Shown here: positions 46,269-55,086 of the stretch, in pieces
Position numbering within the stretch: position 1 is the first letter of the stretch
Layout: every line of letters starts with the position of its first letter
Assembly (NCBI GenBank): GCA_028278125.1
Contig: JANQEY010000062.1
Location: 1-59,848, forward strand
Direction: 5' to 3'
DNA: 59,848 nt
From: a bacterium
GTDB taxonomy: Bacteria > Electryoneota > Electryoneia > Electryoneales > Electryoneaceae
Made by a program: the position numbers and the translations under genes
The notes under the pieces: model-generated
Database searches by the model: none
Seen by the model: only the letters and a program-made list of their open reading frames with translations
What the model was told of the DNA's origin: nothing

Positions 46269-49142
46269 ATGAAGTCGCAAACCTGGTGTATTATAGTTTT
46301 ACTCTGTTTAATCCCGGCACTGGCAACACAAGCACAGCAAACATCTCCTGTAATCGATGGAACCTTAGTAAATCAATATGGGGAAAACCTGCCGTTACCA
46401 GTTATACCTGGTAATGTCCCCGGTTTTTCATCCGACTATAATGAACTGGATGAAATAATGGGGGATACACTCTTCATAGGAAACACTTACTGGGAGTCGC
46501 AGCATAACGGGACAGTCGGCAGGATGATCGGTTTTGAACCGGATCATCCAGATTACGGACCTACAATCCATATTTCCTGGACAGATCTCTACGAGGAAAA
46601 CGGAGATCGTCATGTCAAGTTTACCCGGATCTGGGAAGAAGAAAACGAATGGGTAATTGAAGAACCGGACGGTTATGTTGTTGATGGAGGTTCCCGGGCG
46701 GGGTACACTACACTCGCGATGAATTCCGAAGATGGAATATCTTTCCCCTCATACCACACTACGCCGGTTGTTGACCTGGAAAGTGCTGTAGCGTTCCAGG
46801 ATACGGATTTTCCGGATATTTTCTGGGAGTCGATTGTTCCTGCCTTTGGAGGAAACATAAGTGTCTGGCCTCATGTAGCGTGGGGTGAATACAACGGTAC
46901 CGAGTATATCCACATGGTAAACTCTGAAAACCGGGAAGAGCCGACAGATGCGATGGATATTCTCTACAGTCGCCACGAATATGATCCAGATGCACTGGAA
47001 ATTGTCACCTCGGAACAATCATTGGTCACTTCGGACGGTATGAATATTGGCGTTGATGTCGCTGTCTCCCATGACGGTGCCCGGGTGGCTGTCGCGACCA
47101 CAATGAGCCGATTTCATATGTTAAACGAGGGGGATGATGCCAGCCAGTTTAATAATGATATTTACCTCTGGATCAGCGAAGACGCAGGTGAAACCTGGGA
47201 TTGGGATAACCCCATAGATGTTACTGCTTTCCAGGGCCCGGAGGGGGGTGAAGACCGGGACACTCTGAGGGCATACACCGACTGCAATGTCTATTTCGAC
47301 TATGATGATGTCCTGCATGTCGCGTTTACTCTTTCACCAACCTACATAGAGCCGAACCTGTCAACCAGCAATATGGGCATGATTTTCCACTGGGATGAGG
47401 CATCAAACGTGGTAACCCTGACAGCGGATGGTATGTTCTGGAACATGGCTTTGCCTGGAGCATGGCAGCGTATAGTCGGTCGCCCCAGCATGTACCAGGA
47501 TCCTGAAAGCGGAATCCTTTGGATGGTTTACCAGCAATATGGTGTCCCGGGCAACAATCTTGATATTTCCGATGATAATTACGCCAATGGTGAAATATTT
47601 GTAACCGCCAGCCCGCCGGGTGATTTTTACAGCAGGTTGTGGACAGAAGGTGTAAATATCACGAATACACAATATGACGAGGAGGGTGGAGCCGCGGCAG
47701 GTGATTGCGCCAATGAACGCGAACCTTCGATAGCACTCAACAATGACGGCGACTATCTAAACATATTCTATGTTCTGGATCTCGACGCCGGGTTTGTTGT
47801 CCAGGAAGAGGGAGAATACACCGATAACCCGGTTGTTTATCACAGGGTGGACAAACAGGACCTGATAGATGAATTTAATTTGAACGCCACCTGGCTGCAG
47901 AATATCCCGATACACATTGACTCCACACAGTTCTGGGACGATCTCTATGCCTGGGACTGGGATGATCACGGGGGAACGTTCTTTGCTGAAGATATTACCC
48001 TCCAGGAGTTTTTCCTCCATACGGATACGCTCGATTTTGGTGAAGTTCTGGTCGGTCAATCAGATACAATGTGGGTAGTAATGGAAAACATTGGAGAATC
48101 TGACCTGACAATAATTAATGTCATTCCAGGCCTGGAAGCGTTTAATGTTGAAGAAGTTGAAAATGTGATAATCGGACCGGCGGCGCTGGATTCATTCTAT
48201 GTTGAATTTATTCCTTCCGTCGACGCCAATTTCCAGAGCCCGATAATTATTAATACAAATGATGTCTATTTCAACAACGAAGAGGTTACAGTCCAGCTGC
48301 TGGGTACCGGAACAAATATTCCCGCCCCCATTAATGCCGGTGGAATGGTTGATCCAATCGTAGCTGAAGCAATGCTCTGGTGGGGTTTCGAGGACGTTCC
48401 AGATCTCAATTTTATAGAGTTTAACCTTTATCGAGGCCTTGAGCTGGTGTGGTCGGGGATAGACACGGTAGCTGTAGAGAACCTCGAAAACGTACCACCA
48501 GGTGCGCTGACTTATACTGTGACAGCGCTTTTCGAAGAAGGGGAATCTTCACCAACAGAACCCATAGACCTTCTCTGGCTGGCACCGGCACACAACATCA
48601 ACGCCGAGCTTGAAGCGGAAACGGGAATTGTCAGCCTGAGCTGGGAATATCTTGACTGGGATATGGATGAGTTTATCGAGTTCCGTGTCTACAGGAAAGA
48701 CGAGCAGATACTGACCTGCGAAACGCTTTTCTGTGAAGATGATTTGTCCGAGGAAGAACCCGGCACATACGTATACGAAGTCAGTGTCATCTACGATGAA
48801 GGTGAATCAGTGATACCGGATTCGGTAGAGGTTGAATGGGAAGGATTAAGCAGCATCTATGACAGTGACGGGAGTATACCTGATCGCTGGGCACTTGCCT
48901 CGGTTTATCCAAATCCGTTCAATTCAACCGTTCGTGCTACAATAGCGGTGCCTGAAACAGGTCGTATAACAATGCTGGTATACGATCTCCTTGGACGCGA
49001 GGTAAACAGGATAGATTCCGGTTGGCTGCAGCCCGGTCATCACCAGTTCTCCTGGACCCCCGGGACCCCATCGGGAGTATATTTCCTTGCAGTAAGCAAC
49101 GGTAGTTGGAAAGAAACAAGGAAGATTGTTTATATGAAATAG
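46269..49142 (+). CDS. Large secreted protein with sialidase-like repeats, Hydin-like domain and type IX-like sorting domain
   Basis: 957 residues from ATG 46269, chosen because GGGGG sits just upstream and a signal peptide follows (MKSQTWCIIVLLCLIPALATQA). The first 550 residues include an Asp-box-like segment 'WISEDAGETWDW' and other beta-propeller-like strands. A region near 'LDFGEVLVGQSDTMWVVMENIGESDLTI' resembles an ASPM/SPD2/Hydin Ig domain. Fibronectin III-like domains follow. The last 80 residues hold VYPNPFNS and a FlgD-like Ig fold ending in RKIVYMK, as in type IX substrates. It is a predicted surface or released protein of unknown activity. A terminator follows at 49164. Confidence 0.78.
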   Translation: MKSQTWCIIVLLCLIPALATQAQQTSPVIDGTLVNQYGENLPLPVIPGNVPGFSSDYNELDEIMGDTLFIGNTYWESQHNGTVGRMIGFEPDHPDYGPTIHISWTDLYEENGDRHVKFTRIWEEENEWVIEEPDGYVVDGGSRAGYTTLAMNSEDGISFPSYHTTPVVDLESAVAFQDTDFPDIFWESIVPAFGGNISVWPHVAWGEYNGTEYIHMVNSENREEPTDAMDILYSRHEYDPDALEIVTSEQSLVTSDGMNIGVDVAVSHDGARVAVATTMSRFHMLNEGDDASQFNNDIYLWISEDAGETWDWDNPIDVTAFQGPEGGEDRDTLRAYTDCNVYFDYDDVLHVAFTLSPTYIEPNLSTSNMGMIFHWDEASNVVTLTADGMFWNMALPGAWQRIVGRPSMYQDPESGILWMVYQQYGVPGNNLDISDDNYANGEIFVTASPPGDFYSRLWTEGVNITNTQYDEEGGAAAGDCANEREPSIALNNDGDYLNIFYVLDLDAGFVVQEEGEYTDNPVVYHRVDKQDLIDEFNLNATWLQNIPIHIDSTQFWDDLYAWDWDDHGGTFFAEDITLQEFFLHTDTLDFGEVLVGQSDTMWVVMENIGESDLTIINVIPGLEAFNVEEVENVIIGPAALDSFYVEFIPSVDANFQSPIIINTNDVYFNNEEVTVQLLGTGTNIPAPINAGGMVDPIVAEAMLWWGFEDVPDLNFIEFNLYRGLELVWSGIDTVAVENLENVPPGALTYTVTALFEEGESSPTEPIDLLWLAPAHNINAELEAETGIVSLSWEYLDWDMDEFIEFRVYRKDEQILTCETLFCEDDLSEEEPGTYVYEVSVIYDEGESVIPDSVEVEWEGLSSIYDSDGSIPDRWALASVYPNPFNSTVRATIAVPETGRITMLVYDLLGREVNRIDSGWLQPGHHQFSWTPGTPSGVYFLAVSNGSWKETRKIVYMK

Positions 49143-49163
49143 TTAAGACTCAAGTTATAAAAG

Positions 49164-49194
49164 AACCCGGTAATTATTCGTTACCGGGTTTTTT
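49164..49194 (+). terminator. Intrinsic terminator after the secreted-protein gene
   Basis: AACCCGGTAA, a seven-base loop, TTACCGGGTT and then TTTTA: ten perfect pairs followed by a T-run, 21 bases after the stop at 49142. It may also act for the converging minus-strand TPR gene. Confidence 0.9.
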
Positions 49195-49230
49195 ATTATC
49201 TAAAATTTAGCTCTGCCATCTACCTAAATT

Positions 49231-51309
49231 TCACCACTCTTCAAGCATAGGGTCCGGAGCAAGCAGGGGAAGTTCCACTCCTGAAAGCAGGTCCAGTCTT
49301 AACCTTGCTTCAGCTCCAAGCAGGCCTTCGGGGTATTGGATCAGGATCGTCTCGTAACAGATCAGGGCTTCGTCCGGGTTTCCCGATCTTTCCCACCAGG
49401 CACCAAGTTCCAGCCAGACCTCTTCAGCTCGAGGGTGGTCGGGATATTGGGTAACGAATAATTCAAGGCCTTCGGGAGTCGCACTGGAATCAGGATCAAC
49501 AGAATCGTTATAGTTCAGTTCCATCAACACCAGGCGCCAGGCAGCTTCAGCTCCCAAGGCAAGAGATGTGTCTTGCGCTAACTTGCGGTAGATGGAATCG
49601 GCGGAATTAAAGTTTTTACAGAACACATCATGATCAGCTTTTCCCAACCGCTCAAGTGAAAGACTGTCTGAAATTCCATCCTTAATCATCTTATACAATG
49701 AAAAAGCGTCGTTCTCCGCGTTTTCACCCGTTGGTCTGGTCAGCATGCTGTCGAGCAGACCGGCAGCCTTGTTTGTATCACCTTGCCACCAGTGAATACG
49801 TGCAGCAAGAAGGGCAGCATCTGCTGCCAACGATTTTTGAATTTCCGATGGCAGGAAAAGGTCTTTTCGTTGCCTTTGTTTTTGTGGCGCTTTCCGTTTG
49901 AGGACAACCCCAAGCTCTTTAAGTGCGTCGTCAAACAATCCCAGCCTGGCCAGTGCAACGCCTTTTGAATAATGAACACCCGGGTTGTTCTTGTACTCAG
50001 TTTTTTCAAGCAGGAAATTAAAGTCATCAAGCGCCATTTCAGGAGAATCCAGCCGTTCCAGCCTCAGAAGCCCCCTGCTGAACCGTGCCCGGGCTTCAAT
50101 TGTTTTAAGCCTGTTTTCGTTACAATACATGCTGAATATGGAATCAGCCTGCTGATATAAACCTCGAGATTCAAGTAAACTTGCAATGGCGAGGTCGACC
50201 TCGGCTTTTTCCTGCAGTGATTTTGAATGTTCCCTTGCCAGCTCAAGGGCCTGTTGTGACGCTTCCACAGCGCCCTCGGAATGAGCTTCCATGGCAAATT
50301 GAACAAGCCGCTGCCAGGGATGCTTTTCCTCTTTGACAAGATTTTCAAGGAGCTTAACGGCACCGTCATAATCGCCATTTTTCATTTTCTGCTCAACAAG
50401 TATCTCCCACAGCGATACCTTGTATCCTTCCCACGGCTCAGTTTCTTCGAAAATGGTAAGGGCATTTTCCACTGTCTGTTGAACGGCCCTGTTTGCGGTG
50501 GAATCGTTGGGAAAATTAGAGAGGCTCCGTATCACGTAGCTCTTTCGCTTGGCGTTTTTCTCCAGCGAAAGAATGTACTCTTGCGCTGCTCCTGACCAGT
50601 CCATCCTGGATTGCAGAAGGGGGGCAAGGTTATTGGTGAAGAGATACGGATCGTTAAGCTTTTCCCTTCCATCGAACAGGACCTTTACAGCACGTTCCGT
50701 TAAGCGAAGCTGTAAAAATGCCTGCGACAGCGCTAAATAACCCTGGGGTGATCCCGAAGAATATTGGATTGCTTGCTCCCACGCGATCTCAGCTTTACCG
50801 GTTTCCCTGGACATGTAATAGACGGAGCCAAGCCTGGCGTACAGGCTGGACGTTCTGTTGTTTCCGGTGTTTGCGGTAATCTGCTGTTCCAGCAGCGAAA
50901 TCGCCTCCTCAAGCCTTCCCATATTGCTGAGAACCCTGATGATACTGTCGAAATAGGTCTGATCGGTTGGATTTGCTTCGTAAAGCTGTTCCCAGATCTT
51001 TAGTGCCGATTCCAGGTTTCCCCTGTTTTCCATTCTTCTTGCACTGCTTGCCCTTTTTGCATTCTGGCGGTGAATATCGTTTGTTGTGAGTTGACGGGCT
51101 TTTGGGCGCTTTTGTTTTGTCGGTTGCTGCGTCTGTAGTTTGCTGTTGTTGTCTGAAGCAACCAGAAAATCCTGGTTGATCGGGGTCGAGGTGTGAGATA
51201 TATAGCCGTTTTTGGAACTTTCCGCCTGCCCATAGGATATGTTAACAGATATAAATAAAACAGTTATCAATAAAATGTAAAATCCAAGAACGTTTTTTAT
51301 TTCATTCAT
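49231..51309 (-). CDS. Exported TPR-repeat protein
   Basis: 692 residues. The signal segment VLGFYILLITVLFISVNISYG ends near residue 27. A basic low-complexity linker follows, then many TPR-type helical pairs, for example 'SALKIWEQLYEANPTDQTYFDSIIRVLSNMGRLEEAISLLEQ', 'SLYARLGSVYYMSRETGKAEIAWEQAI' and, near the C-terminus, 'WLELGAWWERSGNPDEALICYETILIQYPEG' (an outer-membrane lipoprotein-like pattern but without a lipobox Cys). It is probably a periplasmic scaffold for envelope proteins. It converges on the secreted-protein gene. Confidence 0.75.
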   Translation of the reverse strand: MNEIKNVLGFYILLITVLFISVNISYGQAESSKNGYISHTSTPINQDFLVASDNNSKLQTQQPTKQKRPKARQLTTNDIHRQNAKRASSARRMENRGNLESALKIWEQLYEANPTDQTYFDSIIRVLSNMGRLEEAISLLEQQITANTGNNRTSSLYARLGSVYYMSRETGKAEIAWEQAIQYSSGSPQGYLALSQAFLQLRLTERAVKVLFDGREKLNDPYLFTNNLAPLLQSRMDWSGAAQEYILSLEKNAKRKSYVIRSLSNFPNDSTANRAVQQTVENALTIFEETEPWEGYKVSLWEILVEQKMKNGDYDGAVKLLENLVKEEKHPWQRLVQFAMEAHSEGAVEASQQALELAREHSKSLQEKAEVDLAIASLLESRGLYQQADSIFSMYCNENRLKTIEARARFSRGLLRLERLDSPEMALDDFNFLLEKTEYKNNPGVHYSKGVALARLGLFDDALKELGVVLKRKAPQKQRQRKDLFLPSEIQKSLAADAALLAARIHWWQGDTNKAAGLLDSMLTRPTGENAENDAFSLYKMIKDGISDSLSLERLGKADHDVFCKNFNSADSIYRKLAQDTSLALGAEAAWRLVLMELNYNDSVDPDSSATPEGLELFVTQYPDHPRAEEVWLELGAWWERSGNPDEALICYETILIQYPEGLLGAEARLRLDLLSGVELPLLAPDPMLEEW

Positions 51310-51490
51310 TATAATCCCGATTGCTTCAAGTGTATAACGAAAGTAGCATTAACGGGGTTCCACGGCAATGATATTGAGGAGTTCAATAACAATCTTCTAT
51401 ATGTGACCCGGTTCATGGCAGAAATCGGGATAATTGACTAATTTATATAGGTTGAATAAGGGTTTGTTATAAACTTGATATATCTCGACT

Positions 51491-52579
51491 ATGAAGCGAT
51501 ATCAACAGATTAGAATCAAATTGATTTTACTGGCTGCAATACTGCTCCTGCTCGCTGCCATGCAACCGGTGTATTCACAGCATGTTGTCTGTTTTGAATG
51601 TGATAAAGTAATAACCGGTGACTATCTTGAGGTGGAGAAACAGCCATACCATTTCCACTGCTTTTTATGTTATGCCTGTAAAGAGCCCCTGGATGGTGGA
51701 TATGTTAAACACAATGGAAAATTTTATGATTCCGAATGTTACCAGAAACTTATTGCTCCTCGTTGTGAGTATTGCGCCAGGCCGCTGGAGGGGATGTATG
51801 TAACAAAAGAGGACAAATTTTACCATGAATCATGTTACCTCGAAAATATTGCCCAGAAATGCGTAATCAGCGGGGAACCAATTGTTGGCGCATATCTTGA
51901 AAACTTCTGGGGCCAGAAAATTCTCTCTAAATACAAAAAACATCTCCTTACATGCGAAACTTGTGGCAGGTTTCAGAAACCTGGACACGGAAGGCAATTT
52001 TCTGACGGCAGGATTCAATGTGAAACCTGCGGAGAGAACGAGGTTAAGTCTCAAGTTCGCGCAAGGTTTCTGGTTCAAAAAGCGAAAGATCTGCTTGAAA
52101 ATAAAGGAATTCACATCGAAACCCCACTGGACGAGATCACTGTAGCTCTCTTGGATCGCGACCAGTTGGAGTTGATAATGCATGATAGTGGAGACCAGTA
52201 TGGCCTCCATTACGTTCAGACGGAATCGCAAAATGGTAGCGTTATTCGTGAAGAAACAACGATTTATTTCCTGACACATCTGCCGGAAGACCTGTTTTTA
52301 GCCGTAGCGGGTCATGAACTATTCCATGTCTGGCAACACGAGAATGACGCGGACGGCGGCAGTCCTCGATGGCGCGAGGGCAGCGCAAATGTAGCGATGC
52401 GTCTGGTACTTGATGAGTTAAACAGCAAACTGGCTGATTATCATATATATAATCTCAATGAAACCGATGATCCCACATATGGCGAAGGATATCGAACCGC
52501 TTTAAAACATTACCTGAATAATGGAACAAGGGGCTTCCTGGCCAAAGTAATCCAGGAAGGCAGGAAAACCAGGAGGTAG
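51491..52579 (+). CDS. Secreted LIM-domain and DA1-like zinc metallopeptidase
   Basis: 362 residues. Signal peptide 'LILLAAILLLLAAMQPVYS', then two LIM zinc-binding modules. The first is C-x2-C, then H-x2-C-x2-C-x2-C and a final Cys near 'FYDSEC' (residues about 34-90). The second begins 'CEYCARPL'. A Cys-rich DA1-type zinc finger follows ('NFWGQKILSKYKKHLLTCETCGRF...DGRIQCETCG'). The catalytic part contains H275-E-L-F-H279 (HExxH, in GHELFHVWQHE) and a distal 'WREGSANVAMRLVLDEL' with a likely third ligand Glu. In plants and animals this combination forms the cytoplasmic DA1 ubiquitin-activated peptidases. A secreted bacterial version is unusual. The substrate is unknown and the nearby genes give no clear clue. 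Confidence 0.85.
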   Translation: MKRYQQIRIKLILLAAILLLLAAMQPVYSQHVVCFECDKVITGDYLEVEKQPYHFHCFLCYACKEPLDGGYVKHNGKFYDSECYQKLIAPRCEYCARPLEGMYVTKEDKFYHESCYLENIAQKCVISGEPIVGAYLENFWGQKILSKYKKHLLTCETCGRFQKPGHGRQFSDGRIQCETCGENEVKSQVRARFLVQKAKDLLENKGIHIETPLDEITVALLDRDQLELIMHDSGDQYGLHYVQTESQNGSVIREETTIYFLTHLPEDLFLAVAGHELFHVWQHENDADGGSPRWREGSANVAMRLVLDELNSKLADYHIYNLNETDDPTYGEGYRTALKHYLNNGTRGFLAKVIQEGRKTRR

Positions 52580-52886
52580 GAATTAGCTGATTTCTGGTAT
52601 GTTATCCCTTTTCGAGTGACAATCGCCAAGTCTCTCCAGTGACACATAACACAACTAATAGCAAAAATATTCGTAATTTAAAGTACAATGAAACAACACT
52701 TTTGGGTTTGCAAACACGAAAAACCCAAAACGGGTGTTCTTTTAAAGAAAAAATAACAAATTGTCCGTTATACTATCGCATGGACATTTAGATTGCAGTA
52801 CTTTTAGCCGATAAATAATGATTCAATTGCCCTTTGATACAAAAGAAACACAAGCGGGGTAATTAAATCTTAGTGCGGAGGTAATC
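52580..52886. other. Gene-free region with a long inverted repeat
   Basis: 307 bases between the LIM-peptidase gene and the next secreted-protein gene. The main structure is TTTTGGGTTT (52700-52709) paired with AAACCCAAAA (52721-52730), perfect ten-base arms around an 11-base spacer. Outer arms AACAC and GTGTT extend it with an internal mismatch. It is not followed by a T-run, so it is not a typical terminator. It may be a regulatory hairpin. Confidence 0.5.
52700..52730. repeat. Perfect 10-base inverted repeat (TTTTGGGTTT/AAACCCAAAA)
   Basis: Arms are 10 of 10 complementary, with flanking AACAC and GTGTT as a partial extension. It is about 155 bases upstream of the next ATG. Possible operator or RNA hairpin; no regulator assigned. 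Confidence 0.6.
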
Positions 52887-54098
52887 ATGAATAAAAGGAA
52901 TATTATAACATTAGGGATTTTAGCCCTGGCTTTAATAATTGCTCCGTCAGCGTTGTGGGCGGTAGTTGAAGTTGATGCCAATTTCCTGCATCCGGAGCCA
53001 CAGATATTTCCAATCGGTGATATGGTTGACACCGACCTGCTGGAAGAGGGCAGCGGCCTGACTCTGGGTTCATTTCCTGACCTTTTCTGGATAAGGCTTT
53101 ATTCAGCTGATGCGGCAGATCGTGCAATGGAAGCCAGGATAAATATTCACCTTGTAGGAATGGGCACAGAGTTGCTCAACTACTGGACGACATGGTTCGA
53201 TTTCCAGGATTGGATTGATTACAGTGGTGGTGACGGTCAGTACACGAACCTGGAGATGCATGTAGCTGAACAGAGCGGATGGATATATAAGGATCCAGCT
53301 CTCACTCAAAGCGCGACGAGGGGTCAATTGACCAGCCTGCTGGACGGTTCCAACCTGGTAACCGGACTGTATGTCCTTACCATCAATGTTGAAATGGAAA
53401 ATGGTGTACACTACACTCGCACCGTATCCGTCCAGGTATATAATCCGTCTATTCCAACAGTCCAGAATCCTGTAGATGGTGATGAAGTTTACGGCTACCC
53501 GGTATTCTTCTCCTGGAACTGGAATGGTGGCCCTGTTGGACTGGATCGTGTACAACTTATCGTTGTAGAGGTTTCCGAGGGTGAAGAGAGCATGGATCCT
53601 CGCGAAATTATCGACAACCGTAATCTTGTCAACACAAGGTACGAGGGATCACCTCAGTTTATGGATTACCACAGTTATACCGGTAATGGAAGCGGTATTG
53701 ACGGTGGTGTTGAACAGGCGCTTGAATCCGGAAAAACATATTGCTGGATGATTGAGATAGCAGCACCAACAGTTCTCGGTGACTACAGCACCTTCTCTGG
53801 TGTGCCCGGTATGTTTACCTTTATCGACGTCGGTGAAGGTCGCCGGGATATGCTTGGAACCGAGCAAGGGGACGAGGCCGATCCTGACGATGACGATGAT
53901 GACGGTGGAACTGGCGAAGTCCTTGGCATTTTATCTGACCTGTTGCCGGCGGGCATGCTTGGATCCCTGCTTGAAGAGTTTGAGGGTTATGATCTCAATA
54001 ACATTACCATTGAGGAAATGGCCGGTAAAACCCCGCAGGATCTAAGGGAATATCTTAATAATTCGGAAGTTGAAGTTAAAAACGTTTTGATACGCTGA
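52887..54098 (+). CDS. Exported protein of unknown function with an acidic linker
   Basis: 403 residues; GGAGG precedes the ATG. Signal peptide 'IITLGILALALIIAPSALWA'. The central part is beta-rich with aromatic and Gly-rich strands and includes 'VQNPVDGDEVYGYPVFFSWNWNGG', resembling an Ig or fibronectin-like domain. A very acidic stretch 'DEADPDDDDDDGG' separates it from a C-terminal helical part 'LGSLLEEFEGYDLNNITIEEMAGKTPQDLREYL'. Not recognised as a known family. It is directly followed by the FecR gene, so it may be part of the same envelope module. Confidence 0.65.
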   Translation: MNKRNIITLGILALALIIAPSALWAVVEVDANFLHPEPQIFPIGDMVDTDLLEEGSGLTLGSFPDLFWIRLYSADAADRAMEARINIHLVGMGTELLNYWTTWFDFQDWIDYSGGDGQYTNLEMHVAEQSGWIYKDPALTQSATRGQLTSLLDGSNLVTGLYVLTINVEMENGVHYTRTVSVQVYNPSIPTVQNPVDGDEVYGYPVFFSWNWNGGPVGLDRVQLIVVEVSEGEESMDPREIIDNRNLVNTRYEGSPQFMDYHSYTGNGSGIDGGVEQALESGKTYCWMIEIAAPTVLGDYSTFSGVPGMFTFIDVGEGRRDMLGTEQGDEADPDDDDDDGGTGEVLGILSDLLPAGMLGSLLEEFEGYDLNNITIEEMAGKTPQDLREYLNNSEVEVKNVLIR

Positions 54099-54130
54099 TT
54101 GCTGGTGTGTGGACATATAAGGAGTAAATC

Positions 54131-54823
54131 ATGCGAGCTAAACAGATCGCTATCTGGACACTGATTGTTTTATCATTTGTTGTTTTTGCATCTGCTGCCC
54201 TGGCTGATGGCGCTAAATCGATTGCGATTGCCCTGAAAACAGACGGCGAGGTGGAATCAAAAACACCTGACAGCAAGTGGGTAAACCTTACCCGCGGAAC
54301 CATTCTAAATGATGGGGATATGGTTCGGACGGGGAAAGATGGATTTGCTGCACTCGTGTTTACAGATGATAAAAGTCAGATAAAACTGCGTCCGGGTACG
54401 GAAATCACGCTCAATGCAGACCGGCAGGCAGACCAGTCCCTGGCAAAGCGGATTAATTTGGAGCTGGGGGAACTCTTTGCGGACGTCAAAGAGCAGAAAG
54501 GTTCATTAAGGGTCAGCACACCAACGGCTGTCGCGTCGGTAAAAGGCACGAAGTTCTGGGTAACGGTAACACCCGATGGGCAAACGGAACAGATTACCGT
54601 TGAGGGTATAGTTGAGCTGAAAAGTAATTTGACAGGTGAAACAGTTGATGTAACCGCCGGTTATATCGGTACTGTTGATACGGACGGTAACCTCACCACA
54701 GAAGAATACGTACCGGATGATGTACCTGATTACCCGGAAGATAAGGAAACAGGTTTAATCAAGCTTGACTTTATTGATGAAAACGGTAACCAGAAATCAT
54801 TAATAATCGAATATGAGAAATAA
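54131..54823 (+). CDS. Exported FecR-domain protein
   Basis: 230 residues; AAGGAG seven bases before the ATG. Signal peptide 'IWTLIVLSFVVFASAALA'. A FecR-like beta-rich domain follows: 'TDGEVESKTPDSKWVNLTRGTILNDGDMVRTGKDGFAALVFTDDKSQIKLRPGTEI', then 'LELGELFADVKEQKGSLRVSTPTAVASVKGTKFWVTV', then 'VEGIVELKSNLTGETVDVTAGYIGTV'. This is the pattern of free FecR proteins, not of anti-sigma FecR with an N-terminal helix. No ECF sigma factor or TonB receptor is present, so the link to signalling may be through the CHASE2 cyclase further on. Confidence 0.85.
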   Translation: MRAKQIAIWTLIVLSFVVFASAALADGAKSIAIALKTDGEVESKTPDSKWVNLTRGTILNDGDMVRTGKDGFAALVFTDDKSQIKLRPGTEITLNADRQADQSLAKRINLELGELFADVKEQKGSLRVSTPTAVASVKGTKFWVTVTPDGQTEQITVEGIVELKSNLTGETVDVTAGYIGTVDTDGNLTTEEYVPDDVPDYPEDKETGLIKLDFIDENGNQKSLIIEYEK

Positions 54824-54894
54824 TCGATAGATAAGTTCTGAAACATATCGAGTAGTTACAGATAACGACTCTTTAAGAACATATAATTAGTTAG

Positions 54895-54933
54895 AGAAGC
54901 CGTGGCAAAAAATAGTGTCACGGCTTCTTTTTG
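54895..54933 (+). terminator. Intrinsic terminator after the FecR gene
   Basis: AGAAGCCGTG (54895-54904) and CACGGCTTCT (54919-54928) form ten perfect pairs, extended by a few weaker pairs inside, followed by TTTTTG and more Ts. About 70 bases after the FecR stop. Confidence 0.9.
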
Positions 54934-55086
54934 TTTGTTCCCTTTTTGGAAAATACGTACTTTGACTGCGGTGTTCAGAAAATAGGACATCAAAACGCAT
55001 GAAGACGGATACCGGTTCCCGGTATCAAACTATTTTATGACGGCATCATTTCTGATGGTTTGTTCAGCAAACAATCGGGGTGTTTT

